From assembly GCA_951230915.1 (NCBI GenBank), contig OX579642.1, positions 62,001 through 126,000 on the forward strand: a stretch of 64,000 nt of DNA. Direction: 5' to 3'. Positions 21,194-31,600 of the stretch are shown one piece after another. The position numbers were made by a program, and so were the translations under genes. Within the stretch, counting starts at the first letter, position 1. Every line of letters starts with the position of its first letter. This DNA is from Antitrichia curtipendula. Lineage: Eukaryota; Streptophyta; Bryopsida; Hypnales; Leucodontaceae. Under the pieces are notes generated by a model. The model worked only from the letters and a program-made list of their open reading frames with translations. It ran no database searches and was not told the DNA's origin.

Positions 21194-24100
21194 CTAAGGC
21201 TGGTAGTCACTATCTCCTTTGACTTCAGCCCCGCTACTATGACCTGTTGTATCCCATCCGGAATCATCGTCACTGGATGAATTTTGCATACTATCTGATG
21301 AAGATTGTACAATCTTCCCTCCTTCTTGTACTTGTTTTGATGCGCCTGATTTCACTGGTCTACCTAACTTATGATCCCTTTTGACTTTTAGTAGAGACTT
21401 TCCAATACCTCCCTTAAGGTCGTGGATTGGTTTCACCTTTTGCTTGGTTAGAGGCAGACTTGCATCAAGGGGGGTTCTACCTACATTTTGTTTTTTCAAT
21501 GGAGAGATTGCAAAAGGCTCCATTATTCTTTTCCTCTTAGCTTATTTGGACTCCTTTATTGCGGGTGGACGTGCTTCCGAACCTCTTGGATTGTTTGTCT
21601 TTTCAGCGGACAAAGCTTCCACTGTAGGGTTTGAAAATTTGATCGGAGAATGCTTTGCATAGCCAAAAAATCGACAAAACATAGACTCCAATGTTTGCAC
21701 ATCATCATTGTCTGATGAAACGGATGGATTTAGATTGACTTCAATGCACAATTCTTTCAAATTGTTCAAATGTTGTTCATTAAACCATGAGTCTCCAGGA
21801 CCATTCAAAGTCGTGCTACCGCTTGTATATAGTGCATGTCGAGGACCGGTACGTGATGGTAATTGAGGATCTCGCACGAGGTGCTTTATGTCTTTGGTGT
21901 TGCGGTCTGTCATTGGGCACATGGACTCCAATACATATGGATCTTGACTTCCCTCTATTCGAGGTGCTTGGGCATTTTGAATGCTGAAAAGTCCAATAGT
22001 TTCACTTGTCAATGCCCTTGATAATTCAATATTTTGGTTGACCACATTTGTGTGGGACTTCACCTCACACTCTCTCATATCTTCGTGTTGATCATTTTCT
22101 TCCGCTCCTACCATTGTCATGGATGGACACTCGGGAATTCGAATCACTTCATCTATTTGGAGAGTTTCATCACCTATAACCATTTCCTCATCTTCCTCCG
22201 CTACCTTCGCATGAGTATTTTTCCTATTTGCTAGAATGTTTTTACTACGCAACAACCCAGTTCCATCTAAGTATTTAGCTATGGAAGGTCCACCTTCGTC
22301 ATATTCACAGTCGTCCTCATCCAACGGAAACTTGTAAGGGTCTTCACAATCATCTCTGATGTCTCCATCATAACGAGGTGGGCTTCGAAGCGGTTCATCA
22401 TCGAAATTGCGGATGCCGTGGTCATCTTCATCGTCCATGAGGGGATCAACTTCTTCGCCGGATTCACCACCCTCGTCTTCCGATGAAGACAAGGCCAAAT
22501 CCTCCGACTCGAGGTTCTCATCGTACCACTTCTTCTCGTCATTTTGCTTTGATGCACCGAGGACTTCGGAATTGGTATACACATATACCAAATCATGTGC
22601 TCTTTGTGGCTTCAACTTGTTCCGATATTTGTTGTGAACAAAAGAGTAGCTACTCTAATTTCGTTCACATGAAGACGATGATATCGGTTGGGCCAAAATC
22701 CTCTTGGCAATTGGAGCAATAAGCTTCCCGCACGCGCCTTCAAAATCCCACCAAGCATGCGCCGACAATTGTTGTTCACCCGGATCCAACATGTTGTGGA
22801 ACGGAGGTTTCCTATGGCGGAAGGCTATAAATTCCTTTAGAACCTTCGCGTACTCTAAAGGTGTACATATTTGCATTAAAACGCACTTGCATGCAGCCAT
22901 GGCATCGGTGTCGTCGGCTAATTCTTTGTCTTCAAGAAGGTAGGGATTCAAAAGTGCTCCTGCATAATGTAAATCGGTCTTCACCATATCACGTCATTCG
23001 TAGAACACCTTCACCAACGGAACGACTTTGTCCAAAGCCAAACAAAAAGGCTCTTTGTCTAAAGCGAGGACGTGCTTCTCTAGTTTCCTCATAATATATA
23101 ACACCTTGCCCATGTATGGTATCTTCGCATCCAAATCACAAAGAGCATTGACAATTGGAGCTGTCACATCTTCAAAATTTTGACAACGATGCCAAAAATG
23201 CCCACTTAGAATGGTCTTCTTCACCCGTTCGGATTCTAAACGAGTTTTGGATTTTCGCGAGTGCTTTCTAGCATATTCCTCCCATTGCGGGTCTGTCACA
23301 GTTTGTTGCAATTGTGCTTTCACCTTGAGCATATGTGCAACCATGTTGTAATTCGAGGCAAATCTTGTTTCCACCGCCAACAACAAGTTGTACTGCGTCG
23401 AATATTTCCGAAGTATCGCAAGCGGCATGTGCCTCTTCTTGAAGAATTTGACTATCTTTTGGGAATCTTTCATGACGTCATCAATCCATTGTTCGTTTGC
23501 CCAATTTTTTAGCAACAAATTCAAGGCATGCACTATGCAACCTTGGAAGAAAATGTGGGGATAGATAGTAGATACCAAACTCCATGCTGCTGGATTTACA
23601 GCCGCATTATTTGTACTCACCTGCACTACGTTTGCAGGGCCCACTTGTTCTATAAAACTCTCTAATATAGAGCCAAATATGGAGCATCTTTAGTTTTCCT
23701 AGTTGTATCTACCGATCCTAGAAATTGCTCACCCGCGGATGACACAAGCACGGCATTTATCAATGGCCGATTCGAAACCGAGGTCCACCCATCAATAGAC
23801 AATGTGGCTCCAAAGTCCAAACTTCCTAATACTGGTTTCCGTCCGCTTACGGAGATTGACCTCTAAGTCTACCTTTGCTTGGTCAAGAAATTTATGACGT
23901 AGATCATGGTGTGATGGTGGGCTATAAGGTTGGTGAAACTCTGCCGTTTTCTTCACTGCTTCTGTGAAGGCTGGATTTCGGGCTACAGCAAATGGTATGT
24001 TTGCCGCATAAAAGAAATTGGCCCACATTGCATTCAAAATGCGTTTATTTGCTTCTTCGAATCCCTCTTCTAGCCTACTCTGTCTTTGAGGTCTACTGCT

Positions 24101-24514
24101 TGATGTCCTCTGAGTTCCACGTCCACTTGATGCTTGTGTACTTAAATTTCCTTGGGAAGAACCACCAACATATTCCTCTGGTGCCGTGCATGAATCTTCT
24201 TCGGTAGAGTTCACAGTGTCTCTTGCATTTGACATAGCACAAACAACTATAGGCATAGATGTGTCGTTGCCATCCACATTGTGTGGAGTACCTCTTTGTG
24301 GAATCACTCCATTGCAACGAACAAATAGACCTCGAACTTCAGATGTCATTTGGGTACAAAAGCTGATTCCTTTGTCATGGCTCCTCGATGTGCCTGCATA
24401 TCCCAAATGACTAAATATACGGACCGGCTTCTTGGCAAATACCAAGTTGCAAGCCTTGCATTGTACTTTTCCATTTGATAGGGTTTCGTACCAAGAAGAC
24501 CAATCCTTGGTCAT
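21194..24514 (-). pseudogene. hAT family transposase (BED finger, DUF659, C-terminal dimerisation), inactive
   Basis: ATG at 24,514 in a good context (CCACCATGACC). A BED-type finger occupies residues ~15-45 (VQCKACNLVF, then FSHLGYAG). The DUF659/RNase-H region follows after a frameshift near 23,790. It reads VSTNNAAVN where hAT proteins normally have an Asp-Asn pair, so a catalytic Asp appears lost, and continues CIVHALNLLLKN. The C-terminal dimerisation motif PISSSSCERN is followed by a TAG at 22,655 where hAT proteins normally have Trp. Other stops are TGA at 22,994, again at a probable Trp, and TAA at 21,542. An unusually long acidic tail (about 350 residues) ends at 21,194. Frameshift, three stops and the Asp change make it non-functional. 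Confidence 0.88.
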
Positions 24515-24794
24515 GGTGGCTATTTTAGGCTCTGTATATTGAAATTAGAAATTCAAAACGTAATGATAACAATTGGATAAAATCGTTTAAATGTTTATGC
24601 ACAAAGCCTTGGAAAACAAGGCCCCCCTTTCCACTGAACTATGCATTACCAAGCAAGGGACACAAAAAATTGCAGCTTCTAGCCTTGGAAATCTTAACGT
24701 TCAGTTTCTTAGGAGTGCTTGTAAATGTCAATTTCAGGACTCTTATAGTCTCCATCTGTTTGTCACCATTGAATATGGGGAAATAAAAAATCCT

Positions 24795-24985
24795 CCCACA
24801 ACGGTCAGACAGACAACGAACGGCTAACTGGGCCGTCGGAACAGCGGACGGGAAGCTAAGCCGTCGGATCAGCGGACGGGCCGACGGGCGGACGAGAATC
24901 TGGGCCATCGGATCAGCGGACGGGCGGACGACAGACGACGGACGGGCCGACCTAAAATCTGTCGGGCGGACAAGCGGTTTTTACA
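24795..24985. repeat. GC-rich subterminal region of E (transposase 5' side)
   Basis: Words AGCCGTCGGATCAGCGG, GGCCATCGGATCAGCGG and CGGACGGGCCGAC repeat three or more times, matching the opposite end of E and both ends of D. Confidence 0.6.
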
Positions 24986-25372
24986 TTTCGGTAAGATGTT
25001 TGAAGTGTACAGACAGGTGGACAAGTGGATTTGGCGAATAGAAATGTATGTGCAAATGAAAATGGGTGATTTGTAGGCACGGGGTTATAGAAGATAACAT
25101 AACAATAACATAAAATGATCTTGTACAAATGTACAATAGGTATGATCTTCTGCAATAGGTATGCAAAAGAAACATATTTGACAACTAAAGAAGGCAAAAC
25201 TTATCATGATGAAAAAACAAATCCAAACATATTTGTATTGCATAAATATTTATACATTAATTAAAAGCAACTCATGACATACCATGAGTGTTGTGCATTA
25301 CTAATATTGAATCTTCATGAGATTCAAATAAGTACAAAACAAATTTCATTGGTTAACCCTCTAATATAAACA
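24986..25372. other. AT-rich spacer
   Basis: Low-complexity sequence between element E and a coding fragment. Nothing specific is seen. Confidence 0.5.
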
Positions 25373-25990
25373 CTATTTTGCATCATCACTACCGTTTGCA
25401 GAAATATGAGAGGCACCCTCTTGTTCCTTAAGTCTTTGACTTGCTCTACGAGTTTGAGGACCACCCGACCCGGAGGCTGTGCCCCCTCCTGATTGGACTT
25501 CCATGTCTACGGCGATGAATTGTCGTTTGGTTTCTAGAGAGTAGTCATCTTCGTCTTCAATCTTCTGTTTATTTTTCCTTGTGGGAGACAAATCTACTTC
25601 CTCTGCCTTTAACGCTCTCAAAGCCGAATAAATCTTTTCTATCATAGCATTTACCACTTTGTCATCATCTCGAGGGGTCAACGAGATCGCTTGCCCTGTG
25701 CCATGTAGAAAAGTCCTCCACGTCGTTATAATGTCGGTGATCCTCTTATCAAATGCACTTGCCACCTCCACGAGTGCATGTTCTGTGCTTGATAGCCCAT
25801 CTACATTAAAAGCAGCATGAACTTGCGCAGCTTTTTCTAATTTTGATAAGAATAGGGCCCTCCCTATTAAGCTGTAATGTATGTTCCGTACTGCTCATTG
25901 AACTCTTGGGATGGTTGCACTTCTATCCAGACGCCATCTTCTCCTTTCCGCACTTCTTTTTCAGGAAATCGGAAGAACTTTTGATGTGAG
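25373..25990 (-). pseudogene. coding fragment of an unknown nuclear-looking protein
   Basis: The continuous part (25,373-25,850) reads GRALFLSKLEKAAQVH, ASAFDKRITDIITTWRTFL, an acidic/basic stretch (LSPTRKNKQKIEDEDD) and a Ser/Gly-rich tail ending NGSDDAK. Just upstream in another frame (about 25,865-25,990) the sequence FRFPEKEVRKGEDGVWIEV still looks coding, which suggests a frameshift. A helical region followed by a charged tail resembles the DNA-binding-like proteins of plant transposons, but I do not recognise the family. No palindrome of element P occurs inside it, so it may belong to a different element. Confidence 0.45.
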
Positions 25991-26539
25991 ATGCTCCAGT
26001 GCCCCCCCATGCTACAAGGCCATATTCATTAAAATGAGACGAAATGGTCAGTATGAGAACCTAAGTTCCTTCTTTTCAAAGATAAGTTGTTGGAGGCAAA
26101 GATAAATATGGACAGCGTTACCAACAGTTAATCAAGAGATTGCTATTTTAAAATGGCCACGAAGATAAATTTTTGTGACATTTTGTCAAAGCTTAGAGCA
26201 ATCACAAATTCAAACAATGCAAAATGGAATTCCACATGGATGGTCAAAAAGTATGTAACATTTATAACAACTCAAGTGGTCAATTTACGTCGAAGAACAA
26301 GAATCTACTTGAGATCCCATCTACATATGAACCAATTTATCTCGTTTATATATACCGTAATGCCTAGGAAATGAAATCATTCCCGTAACTCTAATGATTG
26401 AATGTGATAGTGTAAAAATATGAAGGCCATGTACACATGATAGATTTGCCTTTTCTAAAAAGTGTATGTGAATGAATATTCTATTAATAGTAATGGATGC
26501 TATCCAAAATCCATTGCATTCCAAAAGGGAACTAATCCA
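25991..26539. other. AT-rich noncoding DNA
   Basis: No gene or repeat recognised. It lies downstream of element P genes, and the end of element P could be anywhere in here. Confidence 0.45.
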
Positions 26540-27484
26540 CTAATCATCATTCTTGGTGGAAGAACAACTTCTTGCTGCTTCATTGGCTGTCTCTACTGCT
26601 TTCAACTTGCTCAACCCTCTAAGGATATCTTCGCGTCGAGAAGGCCTTGGATCTTCACTCGCAGAAAGGACATGGCCAAACATGCCCATTAGCATTAGTT
26701 CCTTCACTTCTCTCCGTCGCTTGTGTTCACTTCCGGCTGTGCCATCATTAGATAGAGATCTGCAACTTCGACGAGGCGGCCTTGGAAATGGTCTATTGGT
26801 AGTACTTATGTACGGATCAGCAGTTGTTGTTGATCGTGTGTAATTTGACCCTCGAAAGTTTCGAAGAGTTGTTTGGTGGGATATACGTACTCCAAAAGGC
26901 GAAGATCCACCTCCCACGGATTTGGAAGGAATGGAGCCAATAATCTCAGCGATGCGTGGGACCTGACTTGCGTTGCATGCATCGGATGGGACCTTCCTCT
27001 TGCAACCTCCTCCTGTGGAATCTGTATTGTAATCATCACCCTGTAGAGGGTGATATGCAACTGCTGCAAGTGATTTCTGTCCATCCTCAAGGCGAGGATC
27101 CACCGCCTGGTGTTCTTCATCTATATATAATTTCCTGTGAGGGGTGTTTGAAGTCTGTAGCGTTGGCGATTGCGAGTGCAATCGACTAGGAATGAAGTCA
27201 CTCTTCTTCACAGGTAAAGGCGAGCAAATCGGGGTCCTCAATGATCCTCTACTGGGTGGGCTGTCAACCACGCTTTCCTCCACATTCCCCTTTGAGAAGT
27301 CGATGGCTGCGGAAGCCGCGTCGATTGCAGAGCCCAGAAGAGAAGGCCTAGGATAAGAGAACGGCAAGAAGCTCCCTCTAGTCGACTCGGATTTCCTAGA
27401 CATGGGTGCATCCGATCTAGACAACAAGCTCCTAGTGGTGAGCGGTTGTCTCTGCTGCAATAGGTGCATTACAGACCCTCCGAC
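26540..27484 (-). CDS. element P second protein, unknown, disordered with helical C-terminus
   Basis: An exon preceded by a good acceptor (TTTTCTTCAG at about 27,485) runs open to TAG at 26,540. The first internal Met is within GGSVMHLLQQRQ. The protein is Ser/Pro-rich and low complexity (KSESTRGSFLPFSYPRPS), then ends in a charged helix (KRRREVKELMLMGMFGHV, then RREDILRGLSKLKAVETAN). DPRLEDGQ within it comes from a decayed palindrome copy near 27,085. It is on the same strand as and downstream of the large gene, separated by about 310 bases. Its first exon was not identified. No known family is recognised; a small accessory DNA-binding or regulatory protein is possible. Confidence 0.6.
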   Translation of the reverse strand, partial: VGGSVMHLLQQRQPLTTRSLLSRSDAPMSRKSESTRGSFLPFSYPRPSLLGSAIDAASAAIDFSKGNVEESVVDSPPSRGSLRTPICSPLPVKKSDFIPSRLHSQSPTLQTSNTPHRKLYIDEEHQAVDPRLEDGQKSLAAVAYHPLQGDDYNTDSTGGGCKRKVPSDACNASQVPRIAEIIGSIPSKSVGGGSSPFGVRISHQTTLRNFRGSNYTRSTTTADPYISTTNRPFPRPPRRSCRSLSNDGTAGSEHKRRREVKELMLMGMFGHVLSASEDPRPSRREDILRGLSKLKAVETANEAARSCSSTKNDD

Positions 27485-27794
27485 CTGAAGAAAACGGAAA
27501 GTACATAACCCTAACACAATTTATCCTCGGTCCAAAGATAACAAACTACTTGCATATTTAATATCTTCAATTCATTGAAAAGACAAAGCCTCCACAATTA
27601 TTCTTCAACCACAAAGAACAAAATCTCAAAGACCAGATTTTATCCATGACCCAAATATAACTCAACATAGACACAGCATAGAATCAAAATGAAACTTCAA
27701 AATTTTACTAATACGCATGAATGAAATTTACATAAAAATTTGTATTCACACTATGTACAACTCTTTTTACGATCAACAACTATATGCAGAAGTA

Positions 27795-28637
27795 CTATTT
27801 CTTCCTACGTCTCTCCGGCTCAATCACTAGTTTCATCCCCGGCAAGACGAAACGGGACCCAAAATTATTGGCGGACTCCTTCATGCCGTCTAACAGTCCA
27901 TACGCATGATGGGACTCAGGAGACAAGGGGGGCACGCCAATGCGGTTCGCATCAACGAACTCGCGCAAGCAACCAAGTGGACATTCCTCATGAAGTCGTC
28001 TCAACCACGGAACTAAACTGCCCAACAATACTTTGTCCCCACGTATCTCATGATTCCAACTTTCAAGGAATATCACATTCCCGTTCTCATTGAGGATGTT
28101 CTTTTGTGGAGAGTCGTCAATGAGAAGAGTGTTGTCCTTGTTAAAGGACGTTGGATCATCCGGGTCTAAGAACAATTGTTCTTCAAGCACTTTGAGAAGC
28201 AGGTACTTCCAAGGGCTCCCAATCTGTTTAAGGTGTTGCCCTTTGGACACTTCTATCGTCTTGCACTGTTCTTGGCCTAGGATATCGAAGGGCGCCTTGT
28301 TGTTTTGGAACAGGAAACCAGCGACAGGTTCCACAGTCTTCTTCAACATGGAGCTCCAGACAACAATGCGATTCGTGATCCTAGAAAGCTCGTCTAAGAA
28401 TTCCCTCATGTTAGGACAAACGAAGACGGCCTTGGGCTCAATGATAGTGGGGATTCGGTCGGAAAATATATTCTCGTGCACTGTGTGATGCCGTTGTTTC
28501 AAAAATGACTTTTGAAACAAGCACTCACACAGTACTCCGTTCAAATCAAATACGACGTTCAACCACTTCTGCCGCGGTTGGGGAACTAGCGTGGACACAC
28601 TCCGCGGCACTCTCTCTCTCCGCTTCCTTGCTACTTC
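27795..28637 (-). CDS. FCP1-like HAD phosphatase domain exon (element P large gene)
   Basis: 280 codons after acceptor TGTTTGATCAG. HAD motif I is VVFDLNGVLC (about 28,520-28,553), motif II-like IVVWSSMLKK, and motif III LLIDDSPQKNILN (about 28,090-28,130). These are hallmarks of the FCP1/NIF/Tim50-type HAD group, whose members dephosphorylate phosphoserine proteins such as the RNA polymerase II tail. DLNG in place of DxDxT occurs in plant FCP1-like proteins; the first Asp (nucleophile) and both motif III Asp are present, while the acid-base Asp is Asn. It ends with a basic tail (EPERRRKK) at TAG 27,795. A host origin is likely but not proven. Confidence 0.78.
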   Translation of the reverse strand, partial: EVARKRRERVPRSVSTLVPQPRQKWLNVVFDLNGVLCECLFQKSFLKQRHHTVHENIFSDRIPTIIEPKAVFVCPNMREFLDELSRITNRIVVWSSMLKKTVEPVAGFLFQNNKAPFDILGQEQCKTIEVSKGQHLKQIGSPWKYLLLKVLEEQLFLDPDDPTSFNKDNTLLIDDSPQKNILNENGNVIFLESWNHEIRGDKVLLGSLVPWLRRLHEECPLGCLREFVDANRIGVPPLSPESHHAYGLLDGMKESANNFGSRFVLPGMKLVIEPERRRKK

Positions 28638-31600
28638 CTGATCAAACAAAACAGAAAAGATATGTAGTTACCTGTTGAAATGCGGAATCAGGTGACTCAT
28701 AAAACGGCGAACAGTACTTAACCCCACTAAGCGACTGCAGAACCCCTCCAGTAAGAGGTAGTTTGAGTGGCAACGGTCGAAGCACACTCATATTTTTTTT
28801 GCGCTGAACATAAGCATGGTCAAAATGAATCCATTAGACACGAAATTCACCGAAAGAGGAGTGCCCCGTATATATATTTCTCAAGTAATTAAGATACATC
28901 TGGTCTACCGGTTTTGATGAGTTACTATCTAATTTGGTTACAATGTTCACCACACCTCGCTCGAGTATGTACACTATTCTACAAGACGAAGTCACAGAGA
29001 GCAGTTTGTTGACGCCAAACTATCAGAGACTGCCCATTCCCTCCTGTCAATCAGAATGAATCGACATAAGAGATCCCTCATGAAAAACTCACAACACGAA
29101 CATCCATTACATCCAATGGACAGACTCATGAATAATCGTAGGGATCTGAAGATGCGGAAGACTGTACCTGACCGACATCGACGTTGGCTGTTTCTTCGTC
29201 CATGTAACCCCCGTAGTCCAAGCTCTCTTCTTCGTCAGGCGGGTTCTCGAATTCCACCACCATTTTGTGGTCCGAGGAGGCAACCGCAAGCGGTACCGGA
29301 TACGCTGGAATCTCACCTTCCTCTTGAGTCTCCGGCACTGACTCCCCTTGGAGTCCGACATCAGCGAGCCGACTTAAGTTATCCTCGCCCCGAGGATAAC
29401 CCGATTCAGATTCACGTATTGCTGGTCCGGTTGTAGAGGAAGGGATCTTGTCCTGCCCCTGTTCCTGCCGTCCAACATCTGGTAGCGCCGGCTCAGCAGG
29501 CATGGGTTTAGTACTGTCCTCATCCAAGGTAGGATGAAAAACAACATTATCTTTGCCACGAAGATCCTTCGGGGTATCAACTGAGGTTGGTCTCCGAACA
29601 TGGTCCCGAGGTGAAGCCGCATTATCTTCGCCTCGAAGATAATGTTGGGTGTTGGCGGAAATCGACTTCTGAACGAAGCCTTGTGGAGATCCGGAACTCA
29701 TCTGCTGAATGGATCGAGAGATTGACGGATCCTGCGTCATTGTCTTCAGAGAGTCATTCTCTTTCTTGAGTTTCTCTAGTTCCGCCTTCAGCATGTCCTT
29801 CTCCAACTGCTGCTCTGCCCATCTGGCTTCTTCTTCTGCTCGCTTCAGGGCCTTCCTCTCCGCACGCTCCTTCCAAAAGTCCTTGTTCTCTTGTTTCACG
29901 GGATGAAGAACTGCTTGACCCTGAACTGGATGCACAACAGACTCCACTGCAGGCTTAGGCTGCAGCTCCAAAGCAGATTCCACTTCGTTGTTGGCACTGG
30001 ATGGCCCCCCTTCGTCGACGTCCGCATCCCCGTAGTCAATGTCATTCAGATCCGAGTAGGACTCCTTGAGTTCACTCAGATCGTGTATGGCCACTGTCCC
30101 CTCAATGGGCATCTTGCCCTTCGATCTATTCTTCGTCCCTGCCACTGCAATCACCTCCACCTGCTCTGAGCCCCCTGCCTCTTCGTCACCCCTTGGCGGG
30201 GGCGATTCGTACAACCGATTCTTCACCTGGGCACCGGTTATAATAACCTCCAGGTAGTCGCCGTCGACCATATCGGTGTTCGTCCCAAACTCATTTATCC
30301 CGAGTTTCGAGGCGCCACTATGACCACCTAAGTCGACTTCCCTCTCTGCAATTTCGATGGGATCCGCTAAGGACGGTGTTGACACGGAATCTAGTTCCGG
30401 AGTTGACAGGTTGCTTGGACGTTCATAACCGGGAAGGTATGGCGAATTCTCATGGCAAAAGTCCTTGATGTCCAAGGAACTACCGTACTTTGCCATCTCC
30501 CGATGCTTCTCGGACAGATGTCGCTCAGTGATCCCATAGTAATAGAGGCCATACATCTGCAAGACCACAAGGAAAAGTTAGTACCCAGTTCACACATTGA
30601 ATTGCAGATACAAACTCCAAAAAAGCTATCCTCGAGTCGAAGATAAATGTTCAGAAGTCAATGAACAAGACTCGATATACAAAATCGACTAGGAGGCCCA
30701 GATTGATATTAAAATCCTAATATTCCAGAACCGATGCTAGCTGTTGATCTAGGATGGTTATCCTCGAGCCAAAGATAACCATTGAACTCTGAGTGCTATC
30801 ATCGGGTCGAGGATAATGGATAGCAGGGACTGGAATTCTACCTTCGCAGCAATCATAAACTTCGATCCTGTGTAGATGCCAATAGTGTTCTCTCCCTTCA
30901 CACAGAAGCTCTGAAGGATGTCAATGTAGAACTCCATCCTCAGCTCGCTGGGGTGGATCCTATACTTGGCCTCTGTATTCTTCTGGAATTCCTTGTAGTA
31001 AGGGATTTCGTCCGTGGAATAAACCCTCTTCACAGCATCCACATTCTTGGGCTCGCCGTCGGTCCCTTTCTTCAACACGAATACAAGCTTCACCACGGAA
31101 GGCGTGGCTCGTGTTGTGGTGTTGTCCAACCTCTCAGCTTTGCTTGGCTGGTACGTGGACACCTTGATCTCGTAGTCCTTCAGCCGCGAAGCTGCAAATT
31201 TCTTGGTCGCCTCCAAGTCGTATTGACTTCCCACAATCCACATCCAAGCGTCAGGGGTTGCAATTCCGGGCTTCAAATGAACAGCCAAGTAATTGAGTAG
31301 TGGAGAGCACGGAGGTCCATCATTGGATCCAGGATTTGGACGGGGCAGGATTCGAAAGTCTATGACGGCCAGCCGTAGTTCTCTATTTGCGTAGGGCCAC
31401 TGGTGGCTGGTCACAAAAGCCTGCGGGTAGCACTGGTGGCCTTGGATGTGTACACTGCCACCCGTCTCCACGATATCCCTCTTCAACTTCAAGAATATCT
31501 TGAAGATGGGATACACCACGGACAGTTTGGGGTGGTCTTTAAAATCTATGGCCGTTTTCTTTTTTGCTTCGTTCGTTAGACGCTTCACAAAAAAAGAATT

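Larger units (their letters stand above)
20825..24985 (-). mobile_element. element E: decayed hAT transposon with GC-rich subterminal regions
   Basis: A broken BED-DUF659-hAT transposase gene on the minus strand lies between two GC-rich blocks (20,825-21,015 and 24,795-24,985). Both blocks are made of GTCGGACAGTC, GGACGGGAGGGTCCG, CCGTCGGATCAGCGGACGG and similar words. hAT transposases usually recognise short subterminal repeats, which explains the blocks. Terminal inverted repeats and an 8-bp duplication were not found by eye, so limits are approximate. Confidence 0.65.
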
